From Candidatus Cloacimonadota bacterium (lineage in GTDB: Bacteria > Cloacimonadota > Cloacimonadia > Cloacimonadales > TCS61): a DNA stretch of 11,596 nt. Made by a program: the position numbers and the translations under genes. The DNA lies in the NCBI GenBank assembly GCA_029932755.1, contig JAOZPK010000073.1:1-11596 (forward strand). The letters are read 5' to 3'. The notes beneath the pieces are model-generated. The model saw only the letters and a program-made list of their open reading frames with translations. It was not told the DNA's origin and made no database searches. Positions 1 to 6,538 of this stretch are shown in pieces (position 1 is the first letter of the stretch; the number at the start of each line of letters is the position of its first letter).

Positions 1-1040
1 ATTCCGCCACCCAGCAGCTGATCATCTTTGTAAAAGACTCCGGATTGCCCGGGTGTGATTGCGCGAGTACTTTTTTCTAATGTAACTAATAAACTGTTCT
101 CTTTCTCCTGAATATTTTTAACAGTGACCGGAGAGCTATTATAACGGATTTGGACAGATATCCCAATCATATCTTCTGGTTTTTCCCCGGCTATCCAGTT
201 AACTTCTTCAAGCTCAAAAACATTTTCCAATAGATCATCGGGATCTTCTGTAACTACAAGTTCGTTGTTCTTTACATCCAGTTTCAATACAAATAACGGG
301 CATCTCCAGGGAGTGTTCAACCCTTTTCTCTGTCCAATCGTATAGAGTGCCAGACCGCGATGTTTACCAATAACTTTTCCATCAGACAGGGTGATGTCAC
401 CAGACCTGAAAACGATATGATCTTTTAAGAAATCTTCATAATGATTTTTAATAAAACAGATCTCCTGGCTGTCCTTTTTTGTATGTATGGGAAGTTTAAG
501 CTTTTCTGCTATTTTACGAATGTCCGGTTTTTGGTATTTTGAAACAGGAAATAAAGTTTTAGAAAGTTGATACTGGTTCAATTTCCAGATCATATATGTT
601 TGGTCTTTAGAAGCATCTTCAGGAATGTATATCTTGAATTGACTATTCTCTTCTTTGATCTGGATATAATGTCCGGTGGCAATTTTATCTGCCCCCAGCT
701 TGAGAGCCGCTTCCATAAATTTACCGAATTTAATGGTTGGATTACAAATAACACACGGATTTGGGGTGCGACCAGAAGCATATTCATCAATGAAATTTTT
801 CTCAACTATTGCTTTAAAATCTTTTTGCAGATCAACAACAAAATGTTCAATTCTTAAAGTATCACAAACAGCTTTAGCGTCTTTTATATCCGCTTCTATT
901 CCTTCATTTTTGCCGTAGCCGGATTTTTTAGCATCGTACTGACGCATAGTCAGGCCGAACACTTCATGACCTTCCTTTAACAATAGAGCAGCAGCAACTG
1001 AACTATCAACTCCACCACTCATGGCGACTGCTATTTTCAT
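1..1040 (-). CDS. mnmA: tRNA-specific 2-thiouridylase MnmA, 3' end cut by window edge
   Basis: MnmA activates U34 of the tRNAs for Lys, Glu and Gln with ATP and inserts sulfur to give 2-thiouridine; it is cytosolic and takes sulfur from a persulfide relay. The frame runs from ATG at 1040 to the window edge, giving 346 residues. The family is usually about 350-370 long, so only a few C-terminal residues are missing; the last visible ones are LLGGG, a typical family ending. The N-terminus carries the PP-loop ATP motif SGGVDSS (residues 8-14). GRTPNPCVICN (90-100) holds the catalytic cysteine, C99 by alignment with E. coli C102; C96 is an extra nearby cysteine. C195 in EICFI matches the second active-site cysteine. 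KIATGHY (119-125) is also a family signature. The start is supported by AAGAGG four bases upstream. The gene begins just after the terminator of the upstream surface-protein gene, and no separate promoter was found. Confidence 0.97.
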   Translation of the reverse strand, partial: MKIAVAMSGGVDSSVAAALLLKEGHEVFGLTMRQYDAKKSGYGKNEGIEADIKDAKAVCDTLRIEHFVVDLQKDFKAIVEKNFIDEYASGRTPNPCVICNPTIKFGKFMEAALKLGADKIATGHYIQIKEENSQFKIYIPEDASKDQTYMIWKLNQYQLSKTLFPVSKYQKPDIRKIAEKLKLPIHTKKDSQEICFIKNHYEDFLKDHIVFRSGDITLSDGKVIGKHRGLALYTIGQRKGLNTPWRCPLFVLKLDVKNNELVVTEDPDDLLENVFELEEVNWIAGEKPEDMIGISVQIRYNSSPVTVKNIQEKENSLLVTLEKSTRAITPGQSGVFYKDDQLLGGG

Positions 1041-1064
1041 TTTTCCTCTTTTAATTTAAACAAT

Positions 1065-1103
1065 AAAAAAAAATAACACAGATTTAAATCTGTGTTATTT
1101 TTT
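1065..1103 (-). terminator. Intrinsic terminator built on a perfect 36-base palindrome
   Basis: Positions 1068-1103 form a perfect palindrome with 18-base arms centred between 1085 and 1086; its core is AACACAGATT and its complement. Read on the minus strand, the stem ends in a run of nine T residues (complement of 1065-1073). It lies 41 bases after the stop of the large surface-protein gene, so it most likely terminates that transcript. The plus-strand side is also T-rich but less so. Only 14 bases separate the T run from the Shine-Dalgarno of mnmA. Confidence 0.85.
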
Positions 1104-1143
1104 ATATATTCCAGTTAATGTCAATCAGAAGAACTGAGATCTA

Positions 1144-3462
1144 TCACTTCAATAACAGCATCTTCTTAGTTTGTTGGAATTCACCAGCTTTCAATTTATA
1201 CAGATAAATCCCTGATGAAACCGGTTTATCATTGTTATCGGTGCCGTTCCAGGTAATTGACAATTGATCATTTAATATTTTAAATTGTCGGATTTTCTGC
1301 CCTTTTAAGTTATAAATTGAAATTTCAGCGTTATCGGTGATTTCAGCGTTTAATGTAAATGAGATCGTGGTTGATGGATTGAATGGATTGGGATAACATT
1401 TCAGGTCAATATTGATGGGATCAATAGTTATCTGTTCTGTTTCCACCGGATCGAGTTCAATACCTTGAAACCAGCTTGCTCCAAAAATTGTCCCATCATT
1501 GTTGCTAGCTGCATCAAATACAATATCACCGTTTGCCTCGTTGAATTGCCAGTAGTGCAATAAGCCACTTTCCCAACCATGCAGATATTTATTCATATTT
1601 TCCTGAACTTCGTTTTGTTCCATAAAATAATTCCACATTCTCACCTCATCAATAATACCTTCAAAAGCTTTGTTCAGATTGGAAAGATTTCCCAAATAGA
1701 TATCTTCATCGGCATTAATTTCTAATATTCCAGTTGGAGCTGTTGGCTGATTGGACATAATCTCATCACCGTTAACGAACATTCTTACCTGATCTATTCC
1801 ATCATAACTGACTGCGATGTGGGTCCATTCATTTAAAAGAATGGAATTTTCCTGTGTTGCAGAAGAACTCGTAGTCCCATCTGCATGATCCATCTGCATT
1901 ACCAGGCAATGATCGGGATAGAGCGGAAATCCATTGCTCAAGAAAATCGAGACAGCAGCTTTATCGAATATCCTACCTAAACCAAAATTAGTATCTGGCC
2001 CATAAGTGTAGGGATAGATCCATGCTTCGATCGTAAAGGCATTTGTGATGTTTATTGAACTTTCTGCTGAACATAAAATATGATTTTCCTGCTCATTAAA
2101 TTCCAGAGCGGTATGACCATTGAAAACTTGAATATAATCTTCTTTGAGAAATGATATCATCTCTTCTCCTGCCTGAACTTCGAGAAATATAGAATAGATT
2201 CCTGGCTCTTCATATGTCCAGGTTGGATTTTGTTCGAAACTATCAAAACTTCCATCGTTATCAAAGTCCCAGAACCAGGCAGTTATTGGTTCAATAGAGT
2301 TTGAAAGATCGGTAAAAGAAGCTGCAAATGGAGAATTTCCTGTAACATGTTCAACGGTAAAATTTGCTCCATAGAATTTATTTTCCCACCAACAGATCTG
2401 GTGCGAACTTCTACCGATAGCCGCCAGATCCATATCTCCATCATTATCAAAATCTTGTGCTGTGGCACTGAAACCATCTTCAAACAGACCAGGCAGTGGA
2501 TACTCTTCAAAAACTTCATCACCCATGTTCTCGTAGATATAAGCAGCATCCGGACCCTGTCCAACTGCAAATAGATCATTATCCCCATCATTGTCAAAAT
2601 CAGCGCAGTCCATCCATAAAGCACCACCAAATGGATCAATATCATTTCTTGTGAAACCACCCTCACCATCATTTTCCCACCAGGCCAGAAGTCCACCCAT
2701 GCAGGCAGCACCAAGAATATCTACATCTCCATCCTGATCGAGATCATTTCCTACAACTGTATGAACCCTATTGAAATTTAAATCTATAACTATCCCATCT
2801 CCAAAATTCTGATTTCCATCGTTTTGCCACCACATTATATCATTAAGCAATTCTCCGCAGGCAACAACATCCATGTGATCATCTGAATCTATATAGTCGG
2901 CAAATACATAGGTGGATTGCTGGAAGATTTCGGAAATAATGATCTTATCAGAAAAATCGAAATTCCCATCATTTCTCCACCATACAACTTCACTCAAAGC
3001 GTTTGATGTATCAAATTCTGAACAGAGAATATCAATATCTTCATCTCCATCCAGGTCTTTAAGATCTATCGTGTGTGGCATAATAAGTGAACCATCCAAA
3101 ATGGTTAGATTAAATCCTGTTCCAGTATTTTCTAATAAAACTACTTGATTGCTTGCAAGTGCTGCTATAACGATATCATTATCATCATCATCATCAAGAT
3201 CTGCTGCCCTTATTGAGCGTGGCCAACTGGGATTTGTATAGACAATTTCCTCAGAAAAATTGCCTGCCCCATCATTCAGCCATAACATACAATCTGTTCC
3301 TGCAGTGAGTAGATCAAAATCTCCATCGTTATCAAAATCTATGGAAAAAATCTCCATACCTTCATTATAATCGGTACAAATCTCGTGCATGATAAATTCG
3401 TTATCCATGGCCAAAATTGATACGAAAATAGCTAATAAAAAAGTAGTAATAATTGTTTTCAT
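1144..3462 (-). CDS. Secreted multidomain protein: FG-GAP/VCBS propeller, PKD, LamG-like domain, T9SS-type C-terminal tail
   Basis: This 772-residue protein is probably exported and displayed on the cell surface or released; its ligand is unknown. Residues 1-18 are a signal peptide (MKTIITTFLLAIFVSILA). Seven acidic repeats of the DxDxDGDxD type, likely calcium-binding, start at about residues 42, 88, 136, 190, 240, 288 and 337. Each is followed by a WWxNDGxxxF-like strand, as in FG-GAP/VCBS repeats, and seven fits one complete beta-propeller. A PKD domain (about 369-447) contains WDFDNDGSFDS and a PGIYSIFLEV strand. A LamG/concanavalin-like domain (about 452-665) includes FTIEAWIYP, WTHIAVSYDG and IDEVRMWN. 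The tail (about 690-772) starts YPNPFNPS and ends TKKMLLLK, a FlgD-like/T9SS sorting module. No catalytic motif is visible, so adhesion or carbohydrate/protein binding is an inference. AAGGAG lies six bases before the ATG. A terminator follows the stop codon. Confidence 0.93.
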   Translation of the reverse strand: MKTIITTFLLAIFVSILAMDNEFIMHEICTDYNEGMEIFSIDFDNDGDFDLLTAGTDCMLWLNDGAGNFSEEIVYTNPSWPRSIRAADLDDDDDNDIVIAALASNQVVLLENTGTGFNLTILDGSLIMPHTIDLKDLDGDEDIDILCSEFDTSNALSEVVWWRNDGNFDFSDKIIISEIFQQSTYVFADYIDSDDHMDVVACGELLNDIMWWQNDGNQNFGDGIVIDLNFNRVHTVVGNDLDQDGDVDILGAACMGGLLAWWENDGEGGFTRNDIDPFGGALWMDCADFDNDGDNDLFAVGQGPDAAYIYENMGDEVFEEYPLPGLFEDGFSATAQDFDNDGDMDLAAIGRSSHQICWWENKFYGANFTVEHVTGNSPFAASFTDLSNSIEPITAWFWDFDNDGSFDSFEQNPTWTYEEPGIYSIFLEVQAGEEMISFLKEDYIQVFNGHTALEFNEQENHILCSAESSINITNAFTIEAWIYPYTYGPDTNFGLGRIFDKAAVSIFLSNGFPLYPDHCLVMQMDHADGTTSSSATQENSILLNEWTHIAVSYDGIDQVRMFVNGDEIMSNQPTAPTGILEINADEDIYLGNLSNLNKAFEGIIDEVRMWNYFMEQNEVQENMNKYLHGWESGLLHYWQFNEANGDIVFDAASNNDGTIFGASWFQGIELDPVETEQITIDPINIDLKCYPNPFNPSTTISFTLNAEITDNAEISIYNLKGQKIRQFKILNDQLSITWNGTDNNDKPVSSGIYLYKLKAGEFQQTKKMLLLK

Positions 3463-3681
3463 CTTAACTCCTTATTTTTAATTATTAATATTTTATTTTG
3501 CAATTGCCATTCCAATTAACAATTACCAATATCCCAACGCTAAATTATGAAGATATAACCGCTTATCAATTGGAATTCACATGATGCGATCCTATTATTG
3601 AAATATTATTGGGTTAACCTGAAATAGATGATCCTGCTGAGATGAATATACATTGTGTATCATTAGTTCAACAAAAAATAA
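3463..3681. other. 219-base intergenic gap, no clear function
   Basis: The gap separates the small secreted-protein gene from the large propeller-protein gene and is very AT-rich. It contains the Shine-Dalgarno of the downstream gene near 3469-3474 and two copies of TATTATTG eleven bases apart (3593-3600, 3604-3611). It also holds the palindrome GGTTAACC (3612-3619) and a 9-base inverted pair ATTCCAATT/AATTGGAAT (3509-3517, 3568-3576). None forms a convincing terminator: the hairpins are short and lack a T run on the minus strand. A weak TTGATA/TAATTT pair with 16-base spacing could be a promoter for the propeller gene, but the match is poor. No GTAC operator half-site like those upstream of the TetR gene occurs here. 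Confidence 0.5.
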
Positions 3682-4173
3682 TTATTGCTCTACATAAATT
3701 ATGAAATGTCCCATGACCCATATACCCTTTGATCTTCTATAAAAGTGATCTGCAAGTTCACCATTTTTGTTTATCTCATAAGTCTTCTTATTTTCCTGAA
3801 CTCCTTCAGGGAAAAATGTTTTTCCCGTTAACATCAATCTTCCATTTTCCAATATTGCTTTTCCTTTACTTATCATCTTTTTATTCATAAGAGATAAATA
3901 AGATATCTGAGCTGTTTCGTAATCCCAATAGAAGTAGGTTTCGCAAAGAAAGTTTACTTCGGGAACGACCTTTATCTCTTTTACAACCTGTTTATTCAGA
4001 TCATATTCCCATTCAATTGTGTGAACCAGCAGGGAATCTTCTGAATCCTGATAGTGTCCTATCCACTCCTTTCCAACGAAATCATCAAAAATTGATAGAT
4101 CACTCTGACAATTGACCAAACTCGCGTTTAAGAAAAATACAATGAACGATAATACTACAAAAATAGTTTTCAT
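3682..4173 (-). CDS. Small secreted protein of unknown family, probable beta-rich (calycin-like) fold
   Basis: I do not recognise this 163-residue protein with confidence. Residues 1-21 form a hydrophobic signal sequence (MKTIFVVLSFIVFFLNASLV) ending in NC at 21-22. Cys22 might suggest a lipoprotein, but Asn before the Cys is atypical, so ordinary signal peptidase cleavage is equally likely. The mature part is mostly alternating beta-strand-like segments. The order F..FVGKEWIGHY (about 29-41), a charged middle, YFYWDYETAQISYLSLM (80-96), then GKAILENGRLMLTGKTFF (104-121), resembles lipocalin-like/DUF1579-type proteins. That resemblance is by eye only and should be treated as a fold guess. It has no T9SS tail, unlike its two neighbours. 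Its Shine-Dalgarno (TAAGGAG) overlaps the stop codon of the preceding gene, only 8 bases away, which implies cotranscription and coupled translation. Confidence 0.85.
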   Translation of the reverse strand: MKTIFVVLSFIVFFLNASLVNCQSDLSIFDDFVGKEWIGHYQDSEDSLLVHTIEWEYDLNKQVVKEIKVVPEVNFLCETYFYWDYETAQISYLSLMNKKMISKGKAILENGRLMLTGKTFFPEGVQENKKTYEINKNGELADHFYRRSKGIWVMGHFIIYVEQ

Positions 4174-4184
4174 TTTACTCCTTA
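4174..4184 (-). promoter_or_regulatory. Shine-Dalgarno overlapping the upstream stop codon
   Basis: On the minus strand the string TAAGGAGTAAAATG contains the TAA stop of the beta-helix gene, the AAGGAG ribosome-binding site and the ATG of the small secreted-protein gene. The site decides that start codon and indicates translational coupling of the two genes. Confidence 0.8.
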
Positions 4185-5585
4185 TTTCAATAAGATCATT
4201 TTTTTTGTAAAAACGTTTGTTCCTGCTTTTATTTTATAGAAATAGATTCCTGATGAAACCGGCTTATTACTTTTATCAGTACCATCCCAAGTAACAGTAT
4301 AATTACCTGCTTCTCTTGTTTCATTTACTAAAGTTGTAATTAATTGTCCTTTTGTATTGAATACATTTATTGTAATGTTACCAGGTTCAACAATTGAATA
4401 GGCAATAGTTGTTGTTGGATTGAACGGATTGGGATAGTTCCACATCTCAATTACAGAATGAATAATAGTATTGTTTTCTATTGATGTTTGCTGAAAACAA
4501 GCGGAGAGGGGACCTCCATAAACCCCCATATCATTTAAGGTTGTTCCCTGTGAGGGGAATTGTGCTTGTCCCGGATTATTTGGATCTTCAGGATCATTGA
4601 AGGTTTGATCTGGATTACCAGCATCAATGCAGGGAGAATTTTCATCAAGAAGATATAATTCTTCATCAATAAATTGCGGATCAAGATCGATGTTGCCCTC
4701 ACCGGTGAAACCACCTTCCACATTGCTAAAAGTAATGGTAGATGCTCCCCAATAATAAATTGGTCCACCCGAGATCTGCGTATTATTCCAAATAATATTA
4801 TTTTGTGCAGTTATTGTGCTACTCATCATTCTCATGGCTCCACCGGTTGTCTCTGAATGATTTTCCGCAATTGTATTATTCTCGACAATAATCGGCTCTG
4901 TATCGTTCCCAATAAAATAGAATCCACCTCCACCATATAGTTGCCCTCCAGTATTTTCAATTATAAGATTATTTTGTATAATTGCACCTGAATAATCTAC
5001 AACAACTCCTGCTCCATAATCTGCCTGATTTAATGATATTATATTATTTGTAATGGTTGGATCCCCTCTAAAACAAAGCAACCCACCACCGGAAGCTCCA
5101 TCATAGTTGTTGCTGTTGATCACAATATTTTCCTTAATATAATTATGTCTGATTGTGGGGGAGGAGTAATACATAAATATGCCACCTCCACTAAACCAAA
5201 TTAATGCTGGAAGTTGCGGATCAATCCAAACCGTTCCACCACCTCCTGTAATCGTAAAACCCTGAATAATAGTAGCTTCTGTCTCATTATTGCAAAAAAC
5301 AATAGTGCTGGTTGTGTCAGGATTAGTGGGATTGCTGCCATCAATAATTGTTTCATCAATGTAGGAAGGATCTTCACCAAACAAAAAATGACTCGTGAGA
5401 AGAATATCTTTCCCTATGAAATTGATGTTTTCAAAATACGTCCCAGGATTTACAAGGATAGTATCACCAATCATAGCCTGTACAATTCCTTCTTGAATTG
5501 TGGAGTAATCTTCCGGAATATTGATGATGGTTGCTGACAAATGAATATACAAAATCGTGGTAAAAAGTAACAATAAAAATTTCAT
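4182..5585 (-). CDS. Secreted right-handed beta-helix protein with T9SS-type C-terminal tail
   Basis: This 467-residue protein is probably exported and surface-attached. Residues 1-18 are a signal peptide (MKFLLLLFTTILYIHLSA). IPEDYSTIQEGIVQA...GDTILVNPGTYFENI (about 23-55) is the usual entry of DUF1565/pectate-lyase-like beta-helices. Repeated turns follow, with many glycine and asparagine rungs (SGGGIFMYYSSPTI, SGGGLLCFRGDPTI, YGGGGFYFI, TGGAMRMMSSTI; about 100-290). The helix closes with DPQFID...NSPCIDAGNPD (302-326) and GVYGGP (354-359). The tail (about 384-467) starts YPNPFNPT and ends TKKMILLK, as in the large neighbour. No lyase active-site residues could be assigned, so polysaccharide binding or cleavage is only suggested by fold. 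ATG at 5585 was chosen because AGGAGG lies just upstream and it starts a clean signal peptide; a GTG twelve codons earlier (5621) lacks both. It follows the TetR gene by 60 bases. Confidence 0.93.
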   Translation of the reverse strand: MKFLLLLFTTILYIHLSATIINIPEDYSTIQEGIVQAMIGDTILVNPGTYFENINFIGKDILLTSHFLFGEDPSYIDETIIDGSNPTNPDTTSTIVFCNNETEATIIQGFTITGGGGTVWIDPQLPALIWFSGGGIFMYYSSPTIRHNYIKENIVINSNNYDGASGGGLLCFRGDPTITNNIISLNQADYGAGVVVDYSGAIIQNNLIIENTGGQLYGGGGFYFIGNDTEPIIVENNTIAENHSETTGGAMRMMSSTITAQNNIIWNNTQISGGPIYYWGASTITFSNVEGGFTGEGNIDLDPQFIDEELYLLDENSPCIDAGNPDQTFNDPEDPNNPGQAQFPSQGTTLNDMGVYGGPLSACFQQTSIENNTIIHSVIEMWNYPNPFNPTTTIAYSIVEPGNITINVFNTKGQLITTLVNETREAGNYTVTWDGTDKSNKPVSSGIYFYKIKAGTNVFTKKMILLK

Positions 5586-5645
5586 AGAACCTCCTATACG
5601 CCAAATCTGATTTGCTAACACAAAAACAAAATCTGCTATAGTATC

Positions 5646-6272
5646 CTAATTTGCAGATATTGCTAATCGATTAAAGTAAGTATTAACATAATATTCATAT
5701 ATATTCTTGTTTATTTCGTTGTATCGGATAATGTTCACTACTAAAAAGACATTGGAAATATTAAAACTCCAGACTTCTTGAATTAAATCCTGAATTTCAG
5801 CTTGTATGCTTCCATCTGCAATTCCCTCTTCATACAATTTAACTAATGTTGTTTTGATAGAAATGCGAGCTGCATCGGCAATTTCCCTGATTTCTTTAGG
5901 TGCTCTTTCACTGCGGGGTTTCTCTCCCATTAGGAAAGCAATAAGTTCTGCATATAGCGGATTTTCTTTGAAGTATTCATAAAGTTTAGCATAATAATAA
6001 CGGATTTTATCTAACCCGGATTTGTTTTGAATTTCAGGGATTTTTAATTTCTCTTGAAATTCATTAAGATATGCATTAGTGAAATCTGCCCAAATAACAT
6101 CACCAATATCAGCTTTCGTTTTGAAATAATAATATAGATTTCCTACTGCTATTCCCAGTCCATCTGCAATTCCCCGAACTGTTGTTTTTCGAATTCCCTT
6201 TTCAGATAACTGTTTTTTGGTTTCATTAATAATCGTATTTTTAATAAATTGCTGCTTCATTTCCTTCAGCAT
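5646..6272 (-). CDS. TetR/AcrR-family transcriptional regulator
   Basis: This 208-residue protein has the usual TetR length and layout. The N-terminal DNA-binding domain (about 10-56) reads IINETKKQLSEKGIRKTTV, then the helix-turn-helix RGIADGLGIAVGNLYYYFKTKADI, with the family's conserved YYYFKTK at the end of the recognition helix. The all-helical C-terminal half (about 60-208) would bind an unknown small ligand and dimerise; it gives no clue to the inducer. AAAGGAG lies five bases before ATG 6272. The 266-base region upstream contains a TATAAT box with a GTACATGTAC palindrome beside it, which suggests self-repression. Only 60 bases separate its stop from the beta-helix gene, with no terminator between them, so the surface-protein genes are probably transcribed with it and under its control. 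That regulatory link is inferred from position. Confidence 0.95.
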   Translation of the reverse strand: MLKEMKQQFIKNTIINETKKQLSEKGIRKTTVRGIADGLGIAVGNLYYYFKTKADIGDVIWADFTNAYLNEFQEKLKIPEIQNKSGLDKIRYYYAKLYEYFKENPLYAELIAFLMGEKPRSERAPKEIREIADAARISIKTTLVKLYEEGIADGSIQAEIQDLIQEVWSFNISNVFLVVNIIRYNEINKNIYEYYVNTYFNRLAISAN

Positions 6273-6281
6273 CTTAGCTCC

Positions 6282-6295
6282 TTTATTTAAATAAA
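6282..6295. repeat. 14-base AT palindrome beside the TetR gene Shine-Dalgarno
   Basis: TTTATTTAAATAAA is a perfect palindrome immediately upstream of the AAAGGAG ribosome-binding site. In such AT-rich sequence it could arise by chance; a second operator or a weak structure masking the ribosome-binding site are alternatives. Confidence 0.35.
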
Positions 6296-6304
6296 TTTTG
6301 TACT
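6295..6304 (+). promoter_or_regulatory. Possible TetR operator half-site, proximal
   Basis: ATTTTGTACT is the exact reverse complement of the element at 6425-6434 and shares TTTGTAC with one arm of the central palindrome at 6384-6393. It lies in the putative leader, about 25 bases upstream of the TetR start codon. Function is inferred from the repetition. Confidence 0.4.
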
Positions 6305-6373
6305 CTTGAATTTACCATACTTTTTACACTAACTCTGACAGCAACAAATCGTTCTTCTGTATTTTAGTCAAGT

Positions 6374-6399
6374 ATTATATTTAGTACATGTACAAATTA
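6374..6399 (-). promoter_or_regulatory. Putative TetR-gene promoter -10 box with overlapping operator palindrome
   Basis: On the minus strand a perfect TATAAT (6374-6379) lies four bases downstream of the perfect palindrome GTACATGTAC (6384-6393). The palindrome extends imperfectly outward: within positions 6378-6399, 18 of 22 bases are symmetric. A dimeric repressor bound there would cover the -10/-35 spacer, the classic position for TetR-family autorepression. No good -35 match is found 16-18 bases upstream (CATTAA at 17), so the promoter would be weak or depend on non-E. coli rules. Transcription would start near 6367, leaving a leader of about 95 bases. Confidence 0.5.
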
Positions 6400-6424
6400 A
6401 TGATCAAAATTATTTTGCTTATTA

Positions 6425-6434
6425 AGTACAAAAT
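6425..6434 (-). promoter_or_regulatory. Possible TetR operator half-site, distal
   Basis: Read on the minus strand this is ATTTTGTACT, identical to the proximal half-site (which lies on the other strand) and sharing TTTGTAC with the central palindrome. It lies about 39 bases upstream of the palindrome centre. Ten-base identity in AT-rich DNA is suggestive rather than conclusive. Confidence 0.4.
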
Positions 6435-6538
6435 GAGATATGTTCATGGTTTTGAAGTTTTTTTCTTTTATATAAAATTAATAGAAGTAATTGTAAAGTT
6501 CACTACAACTTTTGTAAGATATTAATTTGATTTAGATA

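Noticed and set aside
567..918. Plus-strand open frames of 80-96 codons opposite mnmA, and similar ones opposite the other genes
   Set aside because: They lie antisense to strongly conserved coding sequence, have no ribosome-binding sites and resemble no protein family.
1101..1124. Perfect TTGACA (1119-1124) with TATAAA (1101-1106) as a promoter for mnmA
   Set aside because: The spacing is only 12 bases, too short for a sigma-70-type promoter, and no -10 box is seen at 16-18 bases.
3509..3576. Nine-base inverted repeat in the 3463-3681 gap
   Set aside because: The arms are 50 bases apart and A/T-rich with no T run or nearby promoter; chance is a sufficient explanation.
4108..4110. Lipoprotein call for the small secreted protein from Cys22
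   Set aside because: The sequence before the cysteine is LVN, and Asn at -1 does not fit the usual Ala/Gly/Ser lipobox; left open rather than asserted.
5586..5621. GTG start at 5621 adding twelve residues to the beta-helix protein
   Set aside because: It has no Shine-Dalgarno and would bury the signal peptide behind polar residues; ATG 5585 has AGGAGG directly upstream.
6397..6447. Sixteen-residue minus-strand open frame in the TetR upstream region
   Set aside because: It has no Shine-Dalgarno and a composition expected of random AT-rich DNA, and it lies partly upstream of the putative promoter.
6495..6512. Hairpin AAAGTT/AACTTT after murA as a terminator
   Set aside because: The stem is six A/T-rich pairs and no T run follows on the minus strand.
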